Source of the DNA: Basidiobolus meristosporus CBS 931.73
Lineage: Eukaryota; Basidiobolomycota; Basidiobolomycetes; Basidiobolales; Basidiobolaceae
DNA length: 64,000 bases
Direction: 5' to 3'
NCBI GenBank assembly: GCA_002104905.1
Contig: MCFE01000362.1
Span: 23,324-87,323 of the forward strand
In this document: positions 58,137 to 64,000 of the stretch, piece by piece
How positions within the stretch are numbered: position 1 is the stretch's first letter
Layout of the letters: each line of letters starts with the position of its first letter
Program-made: the position numbers and the translations under genes
Notes under the pieces: generated by a model
Databases searched by the model: none
Seen by the model: the letters and a program-made list of their open reading frames with translations, nothing else
What the model was told of the DNA's origin: nothing

Positions 58137-61100
58137 AGAGAATCAAGTGCAAATAAGCAGGAAGAAGAAAATGCTTTAATAAGCAATGATAACCAACAAA
58201 GGAGGTACTCAAAACCCAAAACCCTACAAAGGCAACAGCAACCTATTTTGTAACTACTGCAAAAGGAAAGGACACACATCAGACCGGTGACTCAAAATGA
58301 AAGATAAACAGCAAAAGAAGCCTGAATATGAAAATGCTGCAACAACTGAAGATAGACTATTCATATCTGCACTAAATATGACCACAAACAAGAATTCTCA
58401 GATGTGGTATATTGACTCTGGAGCATCTCAACACTTTACACACCAAAAAGAACTTTTCACCCAATATCAAGAAATTCCTATTAAGAAGGTTTTCATGGGT
58501 GATGTTAGAACACTTGATGCAGTGGGAGAAGGGACTATCCAAGTAAACCTAAGAAGCAGTGAAGGAAGCCATACACTTACTTTCAAAGAAGTACTCTATG
58601 TACTAGAAATAGCCAAGAACCTACCATCAATAAGCAAGGCTACTGCAGAAGGACTCAGTTTCAGCTTGGACAAATCTGGATGCAGGATCACCAATCAAAA
58701 TGGTGCCCATATTGTTTTGGGTATCAGAGATCAGAATCTATACAAGTTGACTTATATTCCATCATATTTGGAAGCTAATATAAGTAACTTAAGTGAAGAA
58801 ACACAAATACTTTGGCACAGGAGATTTGGGCACATCAATGTTGATTATTTATGCAAAATGATCAAAGATCAGCTAATTTCTGGGGTAACAATTGATCCCC
58901 CAGCTGATTTGGTGCACTGTGAAGCCTGCATATATGGGAAACAAGCCAGACAACAGTTCAAGAGCTCTGGGCTAATCAAAACTAAGAAAAAATTAGATCT
59001 AATTCACTCAGATCTGTGTGGACCTATGCAAAATTTATCCTTAGGTGGGATGAGGATTTAATCACTTTTATTGATGATTATTCAAGATACAAATGGATCT
59101 ACTTCATGGAGAGAAAGGAAGAGGCTCTGTCTAAGTTCAGGGAGCTTAAAGTCATGGTGGAGAGAGAAACTGGTGAAAAAATCAAGAAAATATGCTCTGA
59201 CAATGGTGGAGATTATACCTCAAAACTCTTCATCCACTTCTGCAAAATTCTTGGGATAAAGCAAGAGACTACTGTACCATACTCCCCACAGAAAAATGGA
59301 GTAGCAGAATATGCTAACAGATCAATAATTGATATGGCAAGATCTATGATCCATGATCAAAAATTATCCTACAGTTTTTGTGCAGAATCAGTTGCCACTG
59401 CCATATACTTCAAAAATAGGAGCTATAGCAGAATAACTTGTGATTCTACTCCATTTGAAGCATGGTATGGATACCAACCAAGTGCAGAACATCTAAGAAT
59501 ATTTGGGTGTACAGCATATGCCAAGAAACTGCCCAGAAATCAGTCAAAATTTGAGCCAAAAAGTGTAAAATGCATATTTTTGGGCTACTGCAATGAGAGT
59601 AAGGCATACAGATTCTACAATACCAAAGCAAAGAAGCTAATCAAGTCCAGGGATGCTTTGTTTGATGAAAATTCAAAATTTCACAAAAAACAACATCAGA
59701 TGATGACAAAAATTTGATCTCTAATCCACCAATTGTCAGGATTGAATCAGAGCAAAACAATGAAGATTTTTTCACTCCAGAGGACTCAACAACTGTGGTT
59801 CAGCCAGAATCAAGTGCCCAGGAATATCCCAGAAGTGCTCATTCCAGTATCAAATGCCCAGAGATCCAATTGGACAAGAAATGGCCCAAATTACTATATA
59901 AATGTGAATACAAACTTGGCCTATGCCTATTCAGTGCATATTGATGAACCCCAGACTGTAAAAGAGGCCCTATATAGCCCTCAGACAAAGTTTTGGAGAT
60001 CTGCAATGACTGAGGAATATCAGGCCCTGATAAAATATCAATCTTGGGACTTTGTCAAATTACCAATCAACCAAAATTCTGTTGGATGCAGATGGGTCTT
60101 CAAGACAAAATACAAGGCTGATGGTACAATTGAAAGATACAAAGCAAGACTTGTAGCCAAAGGATACTCTCAAACAAAAGGACTTGACTATACTGAGACC
60201 TTTGCACTGGTAGCCAAGTTTAATTCCATCAGATTAATATTGGCTATTGGAGCCAAATTTAAGTTTTTTATTGATCAAATGGATGTAAAAACTGCATTTT
60301 TGAATCAAGAACTTGATGAGGATGTGCATATGGACCAGCCTGATGGGTTTGTTGACCAAGATAGCCCCCGGTTGGTCTGCAAGCTTAAAAAGTCTCTATA
60401 TGGTCTCAAACAATCACCAAGAGCCTGGAATTGCAAGATAGATTCTTATTTGGAATCTTTGAGTTTTACAAGGAGCAATGCTGACTATAGCATATACTAT
60501 AAGCCAGATAGAGCAAATCCAGTTTTATTAGCTCTATATGTGGATGATCTTATTATAGCCACCAATAACCTAGAAACATTGCAGGAGACAAATCCAGCCT
60601 TTCTAAGGAGTTCAAGATGTCCAATCTAGGAGAACTCAGATACTACTTAGGGATTAAGTTCTCCTTAGACAGAAGTACCCAGACTATCACCCTAAGCCAA
60701 TCAAGGTATATTCAAGATATACTAAAGAATGATAAAATGGAAGACTGTAAACCAGCAACTACCCCAATGGAGACAAACCTTAACTTGGTCAAAACTCAAC
60801 CAAATCAAGAGAGCTTGATGCCATCTGAAAGCCCTGACTTTCCTTATCAATCTATGGTTGGCAGTCTGATGTATATCATGCTTGGAACACGTCCAGATAT
60901 CTCATATTCAGTAGGTGCTGTCAGACAACATAGTCAGAACTATGGATCTGATCATATTGCAGCAGTTAAGTGGATTTTTAGTTACCTAAAAGGAACTGCT
61001 GATATCTGCTTGAGATACACTTATAAAGATTCAGAACAGGATCTTGTGGGATACTCTGATGCTGATTGGGGACAAAATGTGCATGACAGAAGATCCACCA

Positions 61101-61500
61101 CAAGATACACCTTTCTTTACTGCAAAGGAGCAATTTCATGGAACTCAAGAATGCAACCAACCATATCACTTTCTACCACAGAGGCAGAGTATATGACAGC
61201 CTGTGAAGCTACAAAAGAAGCAATGTGGTTAAGAAAGCTTTCTGAAGATTTAGGCCTATGTCAAAAAATGCCTATTACTTTATTTCAAGATAATCAAGGA
61301 TGTATACAATTTGGTAGAAATCCAACTTTTTATGCTAGGACCAAGCACATAGATATTAGACATCATTTCATACATGAAGCTATAGAGAATAACTTAGTTA
61401 GCTTAGTTTACTGTCCTATAGATGAAATGATTGCAGACATATTAACAAACCATTAGCTAGAGACAAGTTTGAATATCTTAGGTCAAAATTAGGACTAGTC
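58137..61500 (+). pseudogene. copia copy 3 gag-pol continuation
   Basis: Open pieces in order: 58,297-59,061 (protease 'WYIDSGASQHF', pre-integrase 'LWHRRFGHINVDYL', 'HSDLCGPM'), 59,016-59,717 (integrase 'CSDNGGDYTSKLF', 'PQKNGVAEYANR'), 59,733-60,629 (linker and RT, 'GCRWVFKTKYKADGT', 'LYVDDLIIATNN') and 60,617-61,456 (RT end and RNase H, 'YSDADWGQN', 'STTEAEYMTACEATKEAMWL'). The zinc-knuckle 'CNYCKRKGHTSD' is near 58,250. Four frames in one strand show it is a pseudogene, but the pieces are long, so decay is moderate. Confidence 0.9.
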
Positions 61501-61526
61501 AGTGTGAACATTTAGCTGAGTGGAAG

Positions 61527-61779
61527 TGTTGTAAAAATTGTATTTCCACCTAAATACTCACATAACTTAGTCACTTAGATCATTACCTTCATATCCTAGA
61601 GAATACTGACCAAGTTTCTTGTTGAATTTAATTAGAATATTTACCTAGGATATGAAAATTTGTTAAGTTGTCCAAACAGCCCCAAACTTTGCACACATGC
61701 TCTTGGGACCTTCCTTAACATATTCTACATGTTTGTAATTCCAAGACCAGGTAAAAGTATAAGTACTACTTTTAGATTA
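61527..61779 (+). repeat. copia copy 3, 3' LTR, truncated
   Basis: Begins TGTTGTAAAAATTG after the purine tract GAGTGGAAG. Ends near TTTTAGATTA, where the Harbinger-like element begins; about 95 bp of the LTR end are absent from the window. Confidence 0.88.
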
Positions 61780-61797
61780 GACTTGTTCCATTGGATA

Positions 61798-61864
61798 GTG
61801 CCACATAGTGCCAGCCTGTTTATGGTGCCGGATCAATCTGGCACTCTCCGGCACTATCTGGCAC
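61798..61864. promoter_or_regulatory. symmetrical cluster of GTGCCA sites near the Harbinger end
   Basis: Three sites in one direction (GTGCCA at 61,798 and 61,808, GTGCCG at 61,825) are followed by three inverted ones (TGGCAC at 61,839, CGGCAC at 61,849, TGGCAC at 61,859). They are centred on GGATCAATCT. Probably binding sites for the element's own protein, and able to form a hairpin. Confidence 0.55.
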
Positions 61865-62090
61865 TATAATTTCTACCATGATGCTAGTAGTATGATACAG
61901 TTACTGGTAATTTTACTCAATCTTACTTATGTTGCTCAGAATAGTGCTTTCCTTGCTTTATTTACTCTTCATAATGCTCCAGACACATTTCTCTCAGTGG
62001 ATGTCTTCTTGTATCAACATACTGTGCATTATTAAGTATCTTAACTATTTTACCTATTCTGCTGTTTTCTCCTATATATGACTTTCCTCT

Positions 62091-62846
62091 CTATTTACCT
62101 GCCAATATGCTGAATCTCTTCAGATATCCAAATGTGTGCTCTACCCTCACTCTGAAATGATTTAATATCTCATTGTAGAGCTTCTGCTTCCTGCTAAGTA
62201 TACCATTCCTTGGCTTCCTATAAGCTGTAATACATCCTAATCTCTGACAATCCTCTCCTATATAGGCCAAGTCTGCCATACATTTCTCCCCTCTACTGAA
62301 TTCAGGATGATTCTCTACCCAGAGTGCTTTGTCATGCCTACTTCCAGCAAATGGCCCACTAAACCAGATGATGTTACCCTCAATGTCCGACAGTGCTTGA
62401 AACTTCACACAGTGTGCCTTGTACTTGCCAGAATAAAAGTGCCTCTGCCCTCTAGAAGGTCTGTTAATCCTCACTGGGAAGGTATCCAAAATACTCCTGA
62501 TATGGAACCTGTTGCTGAACACTCTGGGATATGGAAGTTTATTGGAGCTTCTGAACCTAGTATTCCAAGCTTGCTCTAAGTCATTTGTACCCTCTGCAAG
62601 GTGGTTCTCCATTGCTGTCAGCTGGGAATGAAAGCTTCTTGGACTTTTGTTGCCATGGATGGTGGGATGAAATCCTGTAGGGCAATAGTTCTTGTAATAG
62701 CAGAGAAGCTTAACAAGGGATCTCCTTGAGTAGATTGGGGTAGATGGTCCACAGTACCTGGAATAGATCCCTCTAGTGTGTCAAAAGGAAATCCAGTGTT
62801 AGTGATGGGTTTGATGAGTAAAGACTACTCAGATGAGTAAGTCATA
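62091..62846 (-). pseudogene. PIF/Harbinger-like DDE transposase, right copy
   Basis: The catalytic part is open for 173 codons (62,612-62,091) and keeps all three candidate acidic residues: Asp in 'SILDTFPVRI', Asp in 'GPFAGSRHDKALW' and Glu in 'RVRVEHTFGYLKRF'. It also has 'FYSGKYKAHCVKFQALSD'. The same frame extends upstream through 'YSRRSLVKLLCYYKNYCP' without a Met. The putative start at 62,846 ('MTYSSE') is followed at once by a stop where the left copy has Trp, and a one-base loss shifts the frame near 62,765. So the full protein is probably not made, though the catalytic domain is intact. Confidence 0.75.
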
Positions 62847-63104
62847 TTAAAATTGGTGGGTGATTGTATGTAGGTGGTTTGAATTGATTTGGCATGATAT
62901 GCATTTTTATCTGATTTTTAATACAATATGGTTAAATCTCCATCAATTGCCATGTATCCCATCATTATGTTGCAAAAAATATCCGCAAACAATGCCTTGG
63001 TACTTTTGTTGATGCTTTAATCACAGGTCTATAATCAAATAGGAAATCTGCAATTGATGTGATCTGATCCATGTCAACACAATCCAAGATGCATCATGCA
63101 TAAT
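62847..63104. promoter_or_regulatory. divergent promoter region of the Harbinger-like element
   Basis: About 260 nt between the divergent transposase and second ORF, AT-rich, matching 30,230-30,480 of the left copy (for example CCATCAATTGCCATGTATCCC at 62,940). It should hold both promoters. Confidence 0.45.
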
Positions 63105-63203
63105 ATATGGAAAATCCAACAATCACATTAGTTTTCATATATATGTCATATAAGACCAGGTTGATGCCAATATACTGCTGTATAAGTATCCAAATCCATT
63201 GCT

Positions 63204-63957
63204 ATGGTCCCCATACCAAGCCTCAACTCATCTTTAGTACAACCCAGACAAAACCCATCCCCCAGCTCACAAGCACGGTCTGGACCAGAAAAGTCAATGT
63301 TGGATCTGTTTGAGTTCTTGCCAAATGATTTTAGTATGGCCCAAGTGTCTATGATGAGCCTTCATACAGATATTTGGGCACTACTGATTAATCTAGCAGA
63401 ACTAGATACCTCAGAGAGTTGACAAAGATGGAAGAATTTGAGTAGAAAGCTGTGGCATGAGTTCTACATCAAGATGCCAGCCAATGTATGTAAGAAGATA
63501 TATAACAAGAGAAGTATTGAAATCAAGAATGAGCTGAGAGTGAGGGGATTTGACAAAGAAGCCGTGCGGGAACAATTTTGTGTGCAATTTGCACAGCACG
63601 GGCCGGACGTGTCCATTTGTGCCTCAACTTTGGGAACCAAAGAGATTTTGAATGAGTTTTTGCCTCAAATGACTAATGTACTATGTGATATATTAGTAGA
63701 GCTAAGTGGCTTCCAAGAGCAATATACACAGGACTCATCCAGGCAACAGCACCAAAGTATCAGACAGAGGGTAAGTGAAATACCTTGAGGAATCAGATGG
63801 TGAGCTTCAGGAGGAAGAATACAGACCACAAGCAACATTGTCCAGATCATGCCAGCATGCCTTGCTGGATTCCCTACCATCTCTTGCAGCCACAGCGTTG
63901 CTGGCGCACATCAGTCCAGACCATGCCAACACCCTTTACCAGAACGCCCCGCATTGA
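63204..63957 (+). pseudogene. second ORF of Harbinger-like element, right copy
   Basis: Pieces: 63,204-63,422 ('FEFLPNDFSMAQVS', 'DIWALLINLAELDTSES'), 63,438-63,788 ('MPANVCKKIYNKRSIEIKNE', 'GTKEILNEFLPQMTNVLCD', 'SSRQQHQSIRQRVSE') and 63,775-63,957 ('YLEESDGELQEEEYRPQATL'). A one-base insertion relative to the left copy, at about 63,778, causes the second frame change. Gln/Glu-rich helical C-terminal part. Function unknown; by position it is the Harbinger partner protein. Confidence 0.6.
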
Positions 63958-64000
63958 GTCAACGCGCGCGCTTCAGAGCAAAACTAGAAGAACTTGCCAA

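Larger units (their letters stand above)
52636..61779 (+). mobile_element. Ty1/copia retrotransposon, copy 3 (same family as copies 1 and 2), split and truncated
   Basis: Plus-strand member of the 13.9-23.3 kb family: 5' LTR 52,636-52,983, PBS 52,984-52,996, gag to 53,543, then a nested element (53,544-58,136), then the rest of gag-pol to about 61,500, polypurine tract 61,518-61,526, and a 3' LTR starting at 61,527 that is cut at 61,779 by a Harbinger-like element. Coding is broken at many points. Confidence 0.88.
61780..64000. mobile_element. PIF/Harbinger-like transposon, right copy (runs off the window)
   Basis: Starts GACTTGTTCCATTGGATAG just after TTA (61,777-61,779), the target triplet preferred by PIF/Harbinger elements. 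Holds a minus-strand transposase (62,091-62,846) and a divergent plus-strand second ORF (about 63,105 onward). It is the inverted counterpart of the 28.99-31.56 kb copy and is better preserved. Confidence 0.75.

Overview
The window looks like nuclear DNA of a fungus. Its left fifth carries small, intron-rich genes whose products match fungal families (tRNA N4-acetyltransferase adaptor TAN1, ATP synthase subunit f, the ER translocon subunit SEC66, a TBC Rab-GAP, MYG1). Their introns are mostly about 50-80 nt with GT..AG ends, and splicing restores complete frames. I cannot place the organism below 'fungus'.

Layout. (1) 1-13.2 kb is a gene-dense, relatively GC-rich block. TAN1, ATP17, a class IV PLP aminotransferase and SEC66 lie on the + strand; a conserved gene of unknown function, a TBC Rab-GAP and a ten-exon MYG1 lie on the - strand. 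(2) 13.4-64 kb is an AT-rich transposon island in which I find no host gene. From left to right it holds: an old Ty1/copia relic split by two tandem copia copies (13.9-23.3 kb); relics of a Tnp2-type (CACTA/EnSpm-like) DNA transposon on both strands (23.9-27.1, 33.1-40, 45.7-52.6 kb); PIF/Harbinger-like elements with divergent transposase and second ORF (27.6-32.1 kb and 61.8 kb to the right edge); a Ty3/gypsy relic (32.1-33.1 kb); one essentially complete Ty3/gypsy element (40.8-45.7 kb) with a single 1377-codon gag-pol ORF and identical LTRs; and a + strand copia element (52.6-61.8 kb) split by a second copia family (53.5-58.1 kb).

How the parts relate. The island is built by repeated insertion into earlier insertions. 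Tnp2 elements form the oldest layer. Copia and gypsy elements sit inside them or inside each other, a Harbinger element sits in a copia LTR, and the identical-LTR gypsy copy is the freshest. The most notable observations are: the fresh gypsy element has Asn in place of the second catalytic Asp of its integrase; the two tandem copia copies are enclosed by one shared 5-bp target duplication and separated by a piece of duplicated flank; both copia families have a primer-binding site matching the anticodon arm of initiator tRNA-Met (half-tRNA priming); the Tnp2-type element carries an accessory ORF built from 69-codon (207-bp) tandem repeats; and the Harbinger ends carry a symmetrical cluster of GTGCCA sites.
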